A stretch of 64,000 nucleotides of DNA, from NCBI RefSeq assembly GCF_028009165.1, contig NW_026611618.1, positions 1,240,001 to 1,304,000 of the forward strand, written 5' to 3'. Source of the DNA: Akanthomyces muscarius (lineage: Eukaryota > Ascomycota > Sordariomycetes > Hypocreales > Cordycipitaceae). Below the pieces are notes generated by a model. That model searched no databases and was not told the DNA's origin. It worked only from the letters and a program-made list of their open reading frames with translations. Position 1 is the stretch's first letter. Each line of letters starts with the position of its first letter. Made by a program: the position numbers and the translations under genes. Below are positions 12,056 through 23,724 of this stretch, one piece after another.

Positions 12056-12811
12056 ATGGCCATTACACCAACTCAATTCGCCAAGAAGACGGCGCAGTGT
12101 GCGTATTCGACCGTTCCGGAGCAGCCCGCTGCATGGCACCGTACTTGTTAACTGACCCGGAATCCGCAGCCGCCAACTGGACAGAGGCCAAGCGCCGAGT
12201 CCTGTCTTCCTACCGCGAGTGGTTAAGAGGAGTACGTTTTACGGAGTCCCCCGAGCGCGATTCTTTTCAGTCCTCTCCGAATTTAATTGAGCGATATCCT
12301 GCGACGCAGAGCCGCCCCGAATTGGGAGATTGAATCGAATGTCGACACGAGAGGGACAAACAGCGCGATACCCCTCGAGAACGCAACGCTGACCATTGGG
12401 AAATCAAACTAGGCCCCGGAGGTGCAGACCATGTACAACATGCCCATGCCCATCTCCGTCATCCGCAACCGCATGAGACAAGAGTTTGAGCGCAACCGCT
12501 TCGTCAGCAAGCTGTCGGCCGTTGACGTCCTCCTCTTCAAGTCGCACGCCGAGTACCAGGTACGGAGGGCATCATCAAGACGCATAACGCGGGCAGAAAC
12601 ACTAACACTGGAGCGCGAAACAGGAGATGATGAACTTCTGGAAGCAGACCACACACGTCATGTCGTACTTTAAGGATGAGAACTTTAGAGGGGACGACAG
12701 GCTGCCCAATAGCTTCATGTCTGGATTCTTGCAGGTACGAAATTCTTACTCCCCCCGCCTCCCGTTGAGCATTATCTATGGTTACTGACAATTGGGCAGG
12801 GCCGCAACTAA
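12056..12811 (+). CDS. NDUFA6: NADH dehydrogenase (complex I) LYR subunit, NDUFA6/B14 type
   Basis: Join(12056..12098, 12170..12231, 12413..12559, 12624..12734, 12800..12811) encodes 124 residues, matching the family length. This accessory subunit sits on the matrix arm of mitochondrial complex I with the acyl carrier protein and carries a LYR-type motif, seen here as SSYREWLRG. The [20 protein letters not shown] and [17 protein letters not shown] segments are diagnostic. The gene is broken into five small exons; the last contributes only GRN and the stop. All phases close without internal stops. There is no cleavable presequence, as usual for this subunit. Confidence 0.93.
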
Positions 12812-13087
12812 AGGAACATGTTTGTCCTTTGGCGTCGAAACTGTTGTGTATATATATAATCCCTAGACTCGAGCGAATGCATCACCAGCCGTCGCGGATC
12901 AATCGGTATGCCCGTGCAGCATGCAGTGCCTCATTTAATTCCTTTTTTGTTATATTCCCATTTAATGCGATGGAAATTTAGATACATGAAACCCAGAAGA
13001 ACAAAAAACATAAATTATAACGCTCCGAAATTACCCATAACCATGCAAATCAAATCGCCCGTGTCTGGGCCCATCTTGTGTCCCCCC

Positions 13088-13764
13088 TTACCTGTCAATG
13101 CCGTTGTCGTCGTTGAACTGTTGACGCTTGGCGGAGAATTCGTCGGCAACGACGTCGCAGACTTCCTGCAGGTCACCAAGGCCCTTCTTAAGAGCATCAA
13201 TGGCGGTGCCCTCTGCAAGTGAGATGTTAGCTTCGCCTTGACGACGAGGGAATTGATACGTACCGTATGTTTGTATTCTAATGTTCATCTTGTCCTCTGA
13301 GGGGTGAGGGATTGTGTAGGCGCAGAACTCAACATCGGGGCTGTGAGAGAAATGTTAGCTACATCATCTGAGAGCCTGGGAAGCCGCGCGAGAGCAACGC
13401 ACTTTTTCATGATGATGTATCGCAGGGCATTGCCCATGGTGTGGCCCTCTTCGATGAACTCGAATGAGGCAGCCGTATCTGTAGAGCCGGGCAGCTGCAG
13501 ATTCTGGTCAGTATAGTTTTTCGATTTTATTCGGACGCGGTTGTGATGGCATCTCAAACTTCTCATCGGTAGGCGCAAACTCACAATCTTGACACGCTGG
13601 GCTTCAACTTCTTCCTCCTCCTCCTCTTCCTCTTCTTCGCCCTCTTCGGCGGCACCGTTCTCGGGCATGTCCTGGTCAGGCGCATCCTCGACCTGCGCGG
13701 GGACGGGGGCGTCCTGCATGGTGGCATCCTCGGACGCGGCGTCCTTCTTGGTCCTGGCGGGCAT
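13088..13764 (-). CDS. RPC19: DNA-directed RNA polymerases I and III subunit AC19
   Basis: Complement(join(13088..13212, 13264..13340, 13403..13494, 13585..13764)) gives 157 residues. The alpha-like motif FEFIEEGHTMGNALRYIIMK is followed by NPDVEFCAYTIPHPSEDKMN and IRIQTYEGTAIDALKKG, which identify RPC19 (an Rpb11-like subunit that pairs with AC40). The N-terminal 60 residues are a disordered acidic tail with an uninterrupted run of about ten glutamates. The acceptor of exon 2 is ambiguous between 13503 and 13494, both in frame. I prefer 13494 because a CTGAC branch site lies only three bases before the upstream AG. The last 5 residues could also be affected by a possible donor at the stop (AG|GTAAGG). 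Confidence 0.93.
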
Positions 13765-14777
13765 GATGGCGGTTGCTAATGTGAGAGTGCTGGATCTATG
13801 ATGGCGATTGATGCTTGGCTATGGCAATAGCGATTCTTTATTTGAGAATACACGTCGCAGCCAATCGCACGGTTTCCTTTGCAGAGGCGTGGTCAAGAAT
13901 AACGTCCTGAGCAAGAATTTGATATCGATAAAGGAACCGCTTGCAACTACAATTTTTGAGGCCAGAGTGAAAATTTTAGTGGGTCCATCTTTTTTTGCGC
14001 CGCGGTGGAGGATGCTGGGGCATTGACAATGCTATAAGTAAAATTAGTCCTATTTATCTGGTAGTTGCGCTGGTTTCAACCGTTTTCAGTGAACTGCTTA
14101 TTATTTTTTGTCTTTTTGCCATTTTAGTTTGTAGTGGCCATCGCAGACTGGGGTTCGACTACTTGCCTAGTCACCGCGAACTGGAAGAAAGAGACAATCT
14201 TGGAGCTTCCATGTGTAGATATTTATCTTGTTAGTTCTGTTGTGGTCATTTTACATTTTACTTTCTGATATGTTTTGGGTCGTTTCTCTGGTATGGAATT
14301 TTTAGGATTACCTGTATGAGTACTGGCGCAGCCGTCTGGATGTGTGATGAGCGACTCTCTACGTTCTGCCGTATCACGGGTTGCTTTTTGTGACGATGCA
14401 AGCAGCAGTATATCTACAAGAATACTACTAAAAAAAACTCGCTTTGCCCCATGGAAAAGGAACAAGAGCTTTACACCTCGCTGCTATTTTGGTCATCAAT
14501 TAGCCAGTTGAGTATCACTTTGAAAATGGAATTATTGTATAGGGTAGCCATTCCTGGAAGTAGACACCGCGCCGCACCGTGCACATCAGCCGCAGCGCAC
14601 AACGGCTTCGTTAGTAGGCACTAATGCATGTCACGTCCGAAAAGCCCAGTAACATATAAAGTGGTTACAGTAAGACGGGTGTGCATGTCCTTTTATCCTG
14701 AGGCTGATATTTTGCCTCCATCACAAAGTCTGTGTAGTGCTTGATGGCCAATTCACCTCGTGCGGTCGTCCGAGAAA

Positions 14778-14797
14778 GGGGGGGGGGGGGGGGGGGG
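14778..14797. repeat. Uninterrupted run of 20 G residues
   Basis: Mononucleotide tract read directly. Tracts of this length are prone to slippage and to sequencing error, so the exact count is uncertain. Confidence 0.85.
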
Positions 14798-14990
14798 CGT
14801 GTCGACGTGTTTGACACGAAGCCCCTAGCTCGACGCCACCAGACAAGTGTTGAAACGCTCCAGGGAGTCGGACCAGTCCAAGTTCTGACAAAAGCCAAGG
14901 CCAAAAATACTTGTGCTTGCTTTTTACAATGCTCATTGTCTCTTTGTACTTGGCTAGGAAAAGTGCAGTTCAATAGCCAGTTGCTAAGTA

Positions 14991-15012
14991 GTTGCCAGTT
15001 GCCAGTTGCCAG
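14991..15012 (+). repeat. Short tandem repeat of a GTTGCCA unit (three copies)
   Basis: The 7-base unit is repeated three times in a row, followed by a G. A partly related GCCAGTTGC word lies just upstream near 14976. Confidence 0.7.
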
Positions 15013-15561
15013 CCATACGTGCCGGGATGTGGCGATCAGCGGGCAGACACGGAGACCCGCGTTTCTGCCAGGAAACAGTTAATTGCGAGGTGGAGAGATG
15101 GGACGACCCTTGTTTTCTCCCTCTCTTTGAGCACGCACGCGCCGCGCCGCCTTGCTCGAAGCCCTTGTAATATGGATCTGACGTGCAGGGATTCATCGTG
15201 TCCGTCTGTCTCAATGGTGTCGGCAAGACGAACTTCCAGCTGCGCGGGACGGAGACTGAGATGAAGATTGACACCAGAGGGCGGATAGAAGAAAGCCTGG
15301 CCTCGTATCAGGATTATTGGCAAGGCTAACCGGAGGTTTGCACATGAATATTACAGGCGGGAGATGCGAAACGAAGAGGGGCAAGATAAAAACAGCGATC
15401 GACGCACGCATGAGAGCGGTACAACGGTTTTTTCATTTCATTTCATTGAGCTTGTGATATTTTTTGTACGAGGCACTCACTATTTTGAAGGACATCGTGT
15501 GTGAGACTGTGAGGCGGCGACAGGCGAGGCGAACAAGCCACCCATGCCCGGCCCCTCTTAG

Positions 15562-15587
15562 CACCTGAGACGTTGACGTCTCAGGTG
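15562..15587. promoter_or_regulatory. Perfect 12-bp inverted repeat with 2-base spacer and CRE-like core
   Basis: CACCTGAGACGT, then TG, then ACGTCTCAGGTG. The right arm with the spacer forms TGACGTCT, one base from a bZIP CRE site. It may be a protein-binding site or an RNA hairpin; no flanking gene end makes it an obvious terminator. Confidence 0.6.
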
Positions 15588-18500
15588 GCGGGGCTTGCTC
15601 GTGGGGGTGAGTCGGGGGCCGATGGGCGATGATGATTTTCTTTTTGTGCTTGCTTCTTTGTACATCTTATTGCGCGACCATACTGGACCGGAAGCTGGGG
15701 AATAAAAGTACATGCTGGCAAAGACAAGAGAGAGTAGAAGCAAAGGAACAAAGAGACATTGCGCAGAGTACATGGACAAAGGCTGCGTCCCGCGATAGCA
15801 AACAGGGCTTTATACTGGTAGAACCGTGCGTGGGAGCGGCTAATGTGATGGCAACTGCATGATTGTCTGCATCCAGCCGCCGTGGCTGCAGTGTTCCAGA
15901 GGTTTGTTTCTGGCAGCCTTGCCAGTGTACCGGTACGCAGTGCAGATAATGCAGGGGAACTCGCCCGCACGATGCCCTGAAGAGTTTCTGCGAGTCGGAA
16001 TCTGGCTTCCGAAGAAACTTTCCACTGTTCTTACCAGGAGAGTTTTGGATCATCGAGAGGACCGTGCAGTGTCGCCCACGAGGCTGGCCACTCAGGCTTG
16101 GTTGACTGTGTGGGTTAAAGGCAATCTGTGGATGTGAAGGTCGTTCTCGAGCGCGGTCCCCAACTTGCCAACTGCTAAATCAATCTGCCATGGCAAGAAA
16201 GGGGAGGAAACCTTGCGCGGCAGTGGGCGCAGAAATGAACGAGACGGAATTATCAGTACAACGACTGCAGGATGGCCCCAGTTGTCGATCGCATTTGTAG
16301 CCCTGTGCGCGGGCCCGGCGCAACGACTTTTTTCTCTGGTAGATTGCTTTTCTTCATTGACCCCTTCCAAGGGATTGCAATGGTGGTTGAAACGACGCTA
16401 CATTTCAGGGTTTGGCTCCTGCTGATGCCCGTTGCTATTTGCGAGAAGTGCCATGCGCGCGAGAGGTCAAGTTTAAGTTCGAATCTGTGACAGGGGAGGG
16501 AGGTCCCGGGGCGGAGAGTATCCCTTGCAGCCACAATCGCAAGTCGACTAAAATCAGAAGATATCCCGACAGAATTAAGCCGATGCATTGTGTTTACTTG
16601 TGCGGTATGTATCGGCGGGTAGGGAAGAAGAAAAAAAGTCAAATGTGTGATGGTGGTGGCGCCATCAATGCTAACCCCCTTCGTGACCCAAAGGGGTAAC
16701 AAAGCGCCTGCAGGCTGTCGCTCGTTGGTGGAGATTTGTGCCGAGCCTTCAAACAGCGTTGGAAAAAAAAGAAAAGAGGGTGCATTGGAAGCTGGCGATG
16801 TTTGCGTGAAAAGAAACAAAGGCACATGGCATAGCATGGCTGATGGTCAAAAGATTTGGCTCAGCAGTTTCGAAAGCTGGGCGAATGCCCCCAACCTCGG
16901 GCTGCCGAGCCAGGGCGCATCATGGTGCCTGCGCTACGGTGGTCATTGAAGCGGACAAGCAAAATGCAAGCATGGCGAGCAATCAAGATGAAAGACGACA
17001 AAAGGCCTCGGTAGTGATGAGCCCTTTTGTTATCTGGTGATGCAACCGTTTGAATAGCAGAGGAGACGTTATTGCTACAAGTGTCGCGATGCACCACCGT
17101 ATTTACTTATTGGAGAGCTGATAAAGAACGAAGGGCTCATGCTGCACACCCCCTTGCTGCACGTACGGCCAGCCACACGCCCCCTTGATGCCCGCAGATG
17201 TCGTCTTGAAAAGCGTGTGTGACATGGTATCGTCGGGGTAATAACATACTCGTCGGGCAGCAAAGCTACCAAGCTGGCGGGACAGTGGCAACCGTGAGGG
17301 TTGAAATGAAAAGAAGATGGCGCAGTCTCGGTTGTCGACTATTCATTGCACATGTCGTTGCTTTTTATCACTAATTCTCCTTGTCTGCAGCTGACTATCG
17401 CGTACGACTCGTGGCTCTGCATAATTAATGGCTGCACTCAGTAGTCTGGACTGAGGGTACCAATCAGTGTAAGACGAGGTGTGACGCTGACTGCTGCCTC
17501 AAGGGGCGATTTTGCGGCAGGTCTTGCTGGCGACTTTGAGAGCAGTGTATTGTATCATTGGTCTTGTCAGTTTTTTGCGTTTGTTTTATTCGACGACTTG
17601 CCGAGGCAGCCAGCGCCTTGCGAATGGAAAACTGACAGGCTGTCCGAATCTTGGAAACTTTCCCATCCTTTTTGTCTTCACCCACACACAAAGCTTCAAC
17701 CCCCTGCTAGCGGTTTGGGCTGGGCGGCTCCAGCATCAACGAAATCGGCCAACCACCTGTGAGCTTTTGGCGCTCCAGTGGCCAGCGGTGGCCTCGCCCA
17801 CACCCCTGCTCTGCGACAGAGGCCAGCAGACGACAGCAGCCAAGAGGTTCAGCACCATGCATCCGCATTCAGTGCTCTCAGCGAGGCCTCTGGACGGAGC
17901 CTCCAGCAGGCTCAACGCCCCCTGCAAATCTGGCCCCCCCCTCCTCTACGTCCACGCCGCACTTCTACGCCCCCTCCAACAAGCCCGCGCTGACCAATGC
18001 CAGGGGCAGCGCCCGGCCTCAACTGACAACTGTGCGCTCTCAACTGAACTAGTCTCGGGCTAGGCCAAACCCAAAACCCATTCCGCCTCCTGGCTGCTCC
18101 AGATTCGTGCATCGACACACCCCTGGCCCGTCAGTTCCCCCTGGTGCGTCTTTGCTGGTACGTAGTAGCCGGTTCTTGGTTGATGGTGGCGGGCGTGCGG
18201 TTGACGGTTGTGGGAGACAGCAAGCCTTTGACCACCTATCTGTCTGTGCGCTGCCATCAGGAAACAGGACAAGAAAAGGAATGGAAAGCAGAAAAAAAAA
18301 TAAAAAAAAATCCACGCCTTCATAAACCACCCCCCTTCATCCATCTGTCTCTCACAAACCTCTATATCTGACCTGCGACTGGCTGCATGTCGCTTCCCAC
18401 CTGGTAGGGACTTTTAGTGGAACTGTGCGCCCGCCCATACCGTCCACCGTCCCCTGATCCGCAGCAGCTTGCCCGCCCTTGCCATAGGTGGTAGGTAGTG

Positions 18501-19102
18501 GAATTCTTCTTTCCCCTCCTCTTACTGGCACTGGGTACCTTGAGCCCTTCGCTTCGCTGTCCGTCTTCATTTCTGCAACACTTTTACCCCCCCTCTGCCT
18601 CCGCCTCATCCTTTTCTTTTTCTCCCCCTCTTGTCCTCCTGCAACCGAGCGTCTGGCTTCTTCTTTCCTGCGCGACGTTTGTTTTTTGCAGTCCGACGTC
18701 CTTCAACATTCAGACCGCCCATTCATTTTGCTGCATCAGACTTGCCTGCCCGTTTGCGGTAGACCCTCTCGAGACAAAGCCCAGTCCGCTCTCTTTTATA
18801 CGCGACGTCCACGCGCAAGCAACTCGCTTCGACCTTTCAGTCTGCCAACCTACGTAATCGCACATTACACAATTTCCTCGACGACTTGGTTTCATCGCAT
18901 TCAACCGTCGATACTGGAGCTCAGAACAATTGACACTGGCCCCATTCCTGTCTTGTCGCCCACGTCTGGTATACCTGTCGCCCTGATCACCGCCACAGTC
19001 GACGCTTCGTTCCTCGCGCCCCCCTCGACTCTCAGACTCTAGCTGGGCAGTTTCACCTCGCATCTTTAAAGCTGAACTCCGCCCCTTGGCTCAGCGTAAA
19101 CT

Positions 19103-20454
19103 ATGAGTGCTGCAATCGCCATGGCTCCGTCTCCTGCGCCTCACGAGCGGCCTTCTGTCATCGCACCGTCTGCTCCTGCCTCTGTCGCCCCGACAGCCAA
19201 CGGTGCCACATCTCCTCTTTCGCATAGGTCGACATCAGCTTCAAAACCTTCTTCCACACAGGCACCCGCTCAGAAGTCAGGAAGCAACAGTCCCAGAGCT
19301 GCGCCTGCTTCGGGCAAAGGCTCCCCCTCCAGCGCGTAAGTGTCTAGTGGTCCGCCTGTCAAGTAGAAACGTGGACACTAACAATAGGAAACAGTTCCAA
19401 AGCAGATGCAAGCACACCCAAAGTAATCATCAAGAAGGAGCCTGGCTCTCCAACGCTCAGCAACACGCGGCCTAGACCGCGTAAACTCGATCTCTCCAAG
19501 AACACCCTCAACAGCAACTCTCCCGCCTCGGCTCTTCCTTTGACCGCTAGAGATGGTCTCGGAATCCAGGAGGTCGGTCTGGCTTGTCTGTCTCCCGGCT
19601 TCGTCACCCAGGACCCTGTCATGAAGGAGCAACTTCAGCGCAGTCTAAGCGTCCGCGAACAACAGCGCCACATTATCGAAGCTCGTCTACAGCAGCAGTC
19701 GGCAAAGGGCGACGGCACCCACCCTGATCGCGACGGCGCGCCTCAGTTTTCCGCCAAGACGCCTGGATTGTCGTCCCATCGCAGACGGGCACCCCCTGGT
19801 CTCTCCATTGTTGCGCCTTCTCACGAGCAATTTGCCCACGAGCGTGTAATCCAGTCTGCGCCTCTCGGCCATAGCTTTACCGGTCGACACCACCACCAAG
19901 CGCCTCTTTCACGCCACGTTCCGACTCAGCCAGGCCATGGCAGCCAATCGCACATTCACCACGTTCCTGCCACACAAACCAGCAACCGTCTGCCACCCAT
20001 CCACGATGTCTTCCCGGGAAGCCAGCATGGCGACAGCCACCCCTCCTCCTACGGCTCTGCTTCCCGTGCCCCCCTGGCCTCGCCAGGGCACCCGCAGTCT
20101 GCATACCAGGCTCCTCTCTCTGCGCGCCCGAGAGAATACAAGTCTGCGGAAGACGCTCAACAAGAACTCGCCGGCGGTCGCCCCGAGCTCTTGCCCAAGA
20201 TTGTGCACTATGGCGGACACCAGCCCCCCACGCCGCCATCGCCGATTGGTGGTCGCATCCACAGCAGCAGCAGCAACCGAAGGAGAAACCGTGCAGAATA
20301 CGAGGACGGAGCAAGCCCGCCGCTCGGCCATGGCCCCGCCTCTAGCAGACGAGGCCCTTTTGGCGCAGGCCGCGACAGCCCCGAATCACAGCGCGCAAAG
20401 AGGGAAGAGTTTTTGCGAATTTGCGAACGAGCTTGGGACCTTTTTCACTCGTAA
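19103..20454 (+). CDS. Unrecognised Ser/Pro-rich disordered protein with a conserved-looking C-terminus
   Basis: Join(19103..19335, 19395..20454) encodes 430 residues. I do not recognise the family. The N-terminal 90 residues are Ala/Ser/Pro-rich and low complexity. A KVIIKKEPGSP stretch follows, resembling a SUMOylation-type psi-K-x-E site with adjacent proline. A more ordered block around residues 140-180 (LGIQEVGLACLSPGFVTQD, then QLQRSLSVREQQRHIIEAR) suggests a helix. The middle is His/Pro/Ser-rich, and the last 20 residues (KREEFLRICERAWDLFHS) look like an amphipathic helix, probably the conserved functional end. No membrane segment or signal peptide is present. The large upstream region and the disorder suggest a regulatory nuclear or signalling protein, but function is unknown. 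The intron acceptor was chosen to keep the long downstream frame. Confidence 0.75.
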
Positions 20455-21857
20455 ACGCATGTGCATATTATGACTACGAGCGGCGTCTTGAAACAACTCG
20501 CGCGCAATCGCTGCCATGTGTTTTCCCAAGACGAATCGAACGGATCTTATTCTTATATTTTATATTTACACCTACACACTATTTCGCTTCTATGATCGGA
20601 AGAGGGGATAAGCTGGAGACTGAGTCTTGCAGCTGCTTTTTTGACGCTGAAACTGTATATGAACACGGTAGGAGACGCTGGTGTTTTCTTTTCCTACCCA
20701 CATGATATTCCATGTTCGAATTTCTTTTTCATTTCAATTTTCGCATATTAGGACATGGCAACGGGTTGTATTTTGATGCTGTTGCAAAGTATGAATGGGA
20801 GGGGTTTTCCATGGAAGGATGGATGAATCTTGGCGCAAAGAGGGGACATTTATCTGTCGTTGGTTGTTCATGGTATTTTTTGTCATCTGGTAGGTAGATG
20901 AATGCAAATATGATTTTTACCATTTGAATGTCTTTTTTGCCTGCAAACACTCAGTTCGAACGCTGATATAATCTCGTCCATCTCGCACCACGTCTTACTT
21001 GTTTGCAAGTCCTTTCAATCCAACTTGGTTGAATTTGTCACTGTCACCAGCGCATTGTCCATCCACGGACATGTTGGTTTACGATCGAGTCTTTTTGCCC
21101 TTGACCCTCGTCTCTCATCCTCGTCTACATGTTTTGGCCATGCGCTGCCATCTCACCACCCCCACGCCAAAAACTCGAAATCATCAAGTCCCGAATCGTA
21201 CAATGGTCTCAACTCCATACAGCATTCAGTACGCGGACGAAGACAAGGTTACGACCAAAGATGTACAAGGAAACATCGATTCCCAGCATGGAAATATCGA
21301 AACGAAACAAGCCAAGGTCGACCCATGCAAGGGTTCAACCTTTTGAAAAAAAGGACGGCATGAACCGTATATTTCTCATTAAAGAAAAATAAGAGCAAAC
21401 CATACAATGAAAGGTGAAAGGAAAATGTATGCTCCAAAACGCCAGTGCTTATCGGTGTGTAACCCCGTAAACATACATTCCAAAAAAAAAGGTCATCAGA
21501 AATATAAACTCCCAGTAAAAGAAAAATAAATGTGTGTGGCGTCGGAGGCGTATGCAAAGGTTGTGCGAAGCTACAAGTTCAAGCCTCGCCATCCTCCTCC
21601 GATGCCAAAAAAGTTTAAAAAGAAGAGAAAAAGAGGTCATCTCTGATTAGCATTCTGGGACAGATATCCAGTGAATGCGTGCATTTCATGTCTCATCATC
21701 GTTGACTTGATATGTCTCAAGTCTTCTTAGAGCTGCACAGTGGGTTGTACAAGCAAGAAGCTGCAAGATGTGCGGCGACTACAGCAAAGTGACACTGTTG
21801 TAGCGCCTACCACCATCAGAGCAGTCCGCCATGCAAAGGAGCATGACGGACAGTGTG
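20455..21857. other. Convergent A/T-rich intergenic region
   Basis: 1.4 kb between two converging stop codons. It is A/T-richer than its surroundings, with many poly-A and poly-T runs; no gene is supported. It probably contains two long 3' UTRs. Confidence 0.4.
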
Positions 21858-23405
21858 TTAGAGGCCCTCCTCGCCGGCCTTGCAAAGTTTTACCTCGCGC
21901 ACCCATTCGGACTTGAGCACCTGCGCAGCTGTTAGGCGTCTTGTGGGATGAGGATCGAGAACAGAGTAGATGACGTTGCGACAGCGAGCCTGGTGCGACG
22001 AGTTAGTTTCCATTGTTGGACATGCTAGATAAGTAGAATTTACCCTATGCAGAGACTCAATAGGTCCGTAGCCGTCTTCGTCGCGACGTCCCTCGAGATA
22101 GCGAGCGTAAAACTCGTCGTCCTCCTTCTTGGCAACGCGCCAGAGATGACGGCCAGTACGCATGGCCATGTAAATAACACCGCAGCCCCAAACGTCGACG
22201 GCGCGTGCATCGAATTCCTTGTCGGTGTATTCTTCGGGGGCAATATAAGGCGCAGAGCCGCACAGACCGGAGACCATGTGCGCGTCAGTCTCCCAGGCCA
22301 TGCGGAAGCACTCACCATTGCCAAAGTCTGTGATTTTGAGAGCGCCTCGAGTGGTGAGGAGCAGGTTCTCAGGTTTGAGATCACGGTGGGCTACGCCCAT
22401 TTCGTGAAGATACTCGACACCTCTCATCATTTGCTTGAAAAAGCAGTCGGCTTCCTGGACCTCGAGCTTGCCACTAGACAAAATAAGAGTATAGAGATCG
22501 CCTCCGGCGCAGAATTCCATGACTTCGCAGTAGTCACCTTTGGCATCCTTAAGCAAGTCAAGGGTGTGGATGACGTTGGGATGGCGGAGGGACGAGGAAA
22601 TGCAAAACTCGGCGGTGAGACGTTTGCTGTACTTCTTCTCGGTTTCTTCGGGGCGTCGACGGAATTCCTTGACGGCGAAGAGCTTCTCACCGGCGCCAAG
22701 CTTCTTGTGAGAGATGCGGACAATACCAAAGGCACCGCGGCCGACAATCTCCTGGCACTTGCCGTACTTTTCAACGAGAGTCGTAGACGCGCTGTTTACG
22801 CCGAGCTTGGTACCGTTGGCAGCGTTTTCCTTTTCCTGGCGCAAGGAGTCGACCCAGTTGGAGACGAGAGAAAGATCGCTGTCGGGGGTTGGCTCAGCCT
22901 TTTTGCCAATAAGACTACGCCACATGTCGGAGAGCTTCTCCTGACGACGACTGGACTTGAGGTAGTGCTCATGAGCGCCCTGTACGTCGGGGTTGGGCAT
23001 GAAGCGAGTACTGCCTTCCTTGGGAGTGGAAGGCTTTACTTGGGCTTGGGCAGGCTTGTCCTTGTCGGCCGGCTTATCGGTAGCGGCGTCCTTGACGATC
23101 TTGGGAGCCGAGGTGCCGTTGAGGGAGGATCCACGAGAGCGGCCACCGGCCTCGCCGCTGCCATTGGTGACACCATTGGCAGTGACACTCGGGGTAGCAG
23201 CGCGAGAGGTGTCCTTGGAGGAGAACATGCGAGTGAGGCGATCTTTGACAGATGCCTTCTCCGAAGGCTTGCCGTAGTCGCTGCCAGCGGGCGAGGGGCC
23301 TTCAGCGTCCTCAGGACGAAGGCCGGGAGACCTCTTTACGCCATCAGTGGACTTGATGGAGGAAGGTTTAGAGCTCGGAGCAGAGCTAGGTTTTGACTCG
23401 GGCAT
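21858..23405 (-). CDS. hal4: Serine/threonine protein kinase, HAL4/SAT4 (NPR/HAL5) type
   Basis: Complement(join(21858..21989, 22044..23405)) gives 497 residues. About 210 disordered residues precede a complete kinase domain. The domain has a glycine loop GRGAFG near 222, a VAIK-type lysine in FAVKEF near 246, HRDLKPEN near 340, DFG near 360, and APEEYTDKEFDARAVDVW. The GSAPYIAPEE and DPHPTRRLTAAQVL segments mark the fungal HAL4/HAL5/NPR1 subfamily, which stabilises potassium and nutrient transporters at the plasma membrane and affects salt tolerance. A 54-base intron (21990..22043, GTAAAT donor, ACTAAC branch, CACCAG acceptor) interrupts the kinase C-lobe. It is a multiple of three and stop-free, so a naive reading adds 18 residues that the family lacks. 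Symbol by homology only. Confidence 0.9.
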   Translation of the reverse strand: MPESKPSSAPSSKPSSIKSTDGVKRSPGLRPEDAEGPSPAGSDYGKPSEKASVKDRLTRMFSSKDTSRAATPSVTANGVTNGSGEAGGRSRGSSLNGTSAPKIVKDAATDKPADKDKPAQAQVKPSTPKEGSTRFMPNPDVQGAHEHYLKSSRRQEKLSDMWRSLIGKKAEPTPDSDLSLVSNWVDSLRQEKENAANGTKLGVNSASTTLVEKYGKCQEIVGRGAFGIVRISHKKLGAGEKLFAVKEFRRRPEETEKKYSKRLTAEFCISSSLRHPNVIHTLDLLKDAKGDYCEVMEFCAGGDLYTLILSSGKLEVQEADCFFKQMMRGVEYLHEMGVAHRDLKPENLLLTTRGALKITDFGNGECFRMAWETDAHMVSGLCGSAPYIAPEEYTDKEFDARAVDVWGCGVIYMAMRTGRHLWRVAKKEDDEFYARYLEGRRDEDGYGPIESLHRVNSTYLACPTMETNSSHQARCRNVIYSVLDPHPTRRLTAAQVLKSEWVREVKLCKAGEEGL

Positions 23406-23684
23406 ATTTCGACTCTATATAGAGATATTGCTTCGAGAACGTGCGTATGAGGTGAGGCGAGTGGTAAGTGGCGGCGGAGGGCGACTTGGCCGTGAGCTGC
23501 ATCAATGGCAACAAGACAGGGTCGCTCTATCGACAAGTAGAGAACTTCGGACCCTGAAAGCGCGGGGCTTGAGTCACAGAGACAGGAGATGAGTGCTTTG
23601 ATTATAAAGCGTGGCCTAGTCAGAGTAAGGCAGAGCGAAGCGGGCCAGACAAGGACGGGGCGCAAGTCAGCGAGTTGAGAGCGT

Positions 23685-23724
23685 GAGGGCGAGGGCAAGG
23701 GCGAGGGCGAGGGCGAGGGCGAGG
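23685..23724 (+). repeat. GAGGGC hexanucleotide repeat, about 6.7 units
   Basis: Six consecutive hexamers, the third being AAGGGC, plus a partial seventh unit, located 280-320 bases upstream of the kinase start. Confidence 0.8.

Larger units (their letters stand above)
13765..19102. other. Long gene-poor stretch with a probable long leader of the next gene
   Basis: 5.3 kb with no recognisable gene on either strand; open frames are short, overlapping and unlike known proteins. It contains a 20-base G run (14778-14797), a 7-bp tandem repeat (14991-15012), and a perfect 12-bp inverted repeat (15562-15587). A pyrimidine-rich zone of roughly 500 bases directly before the next start codon resembles fungal promoters and long 5' leaders. 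The stretch probably serves as an extended promoter or carries noncoding transcripts; that is inference. Confidence 0.4.

Noticed and set aside
14149..14175. GGGTTCGACTAC word resembling a tRNA B box
   Set aside because: The flanking bases do not pair as a T-stem and no anticodon or acceptor arm is found upstream.
15558..16837. Several overlapping open frames of 90-195 codons on both strands
   Set aside because: They overlap each other in different frames, lack recognisable domains and are not joined by plausible splice sites.
20950..20970. CAGTTCGAACGCTG word resembling a T-arm
   Set aside because: Only a four-base stem with an eight-base loop forms, and no D-arm or acceptor stem is present.
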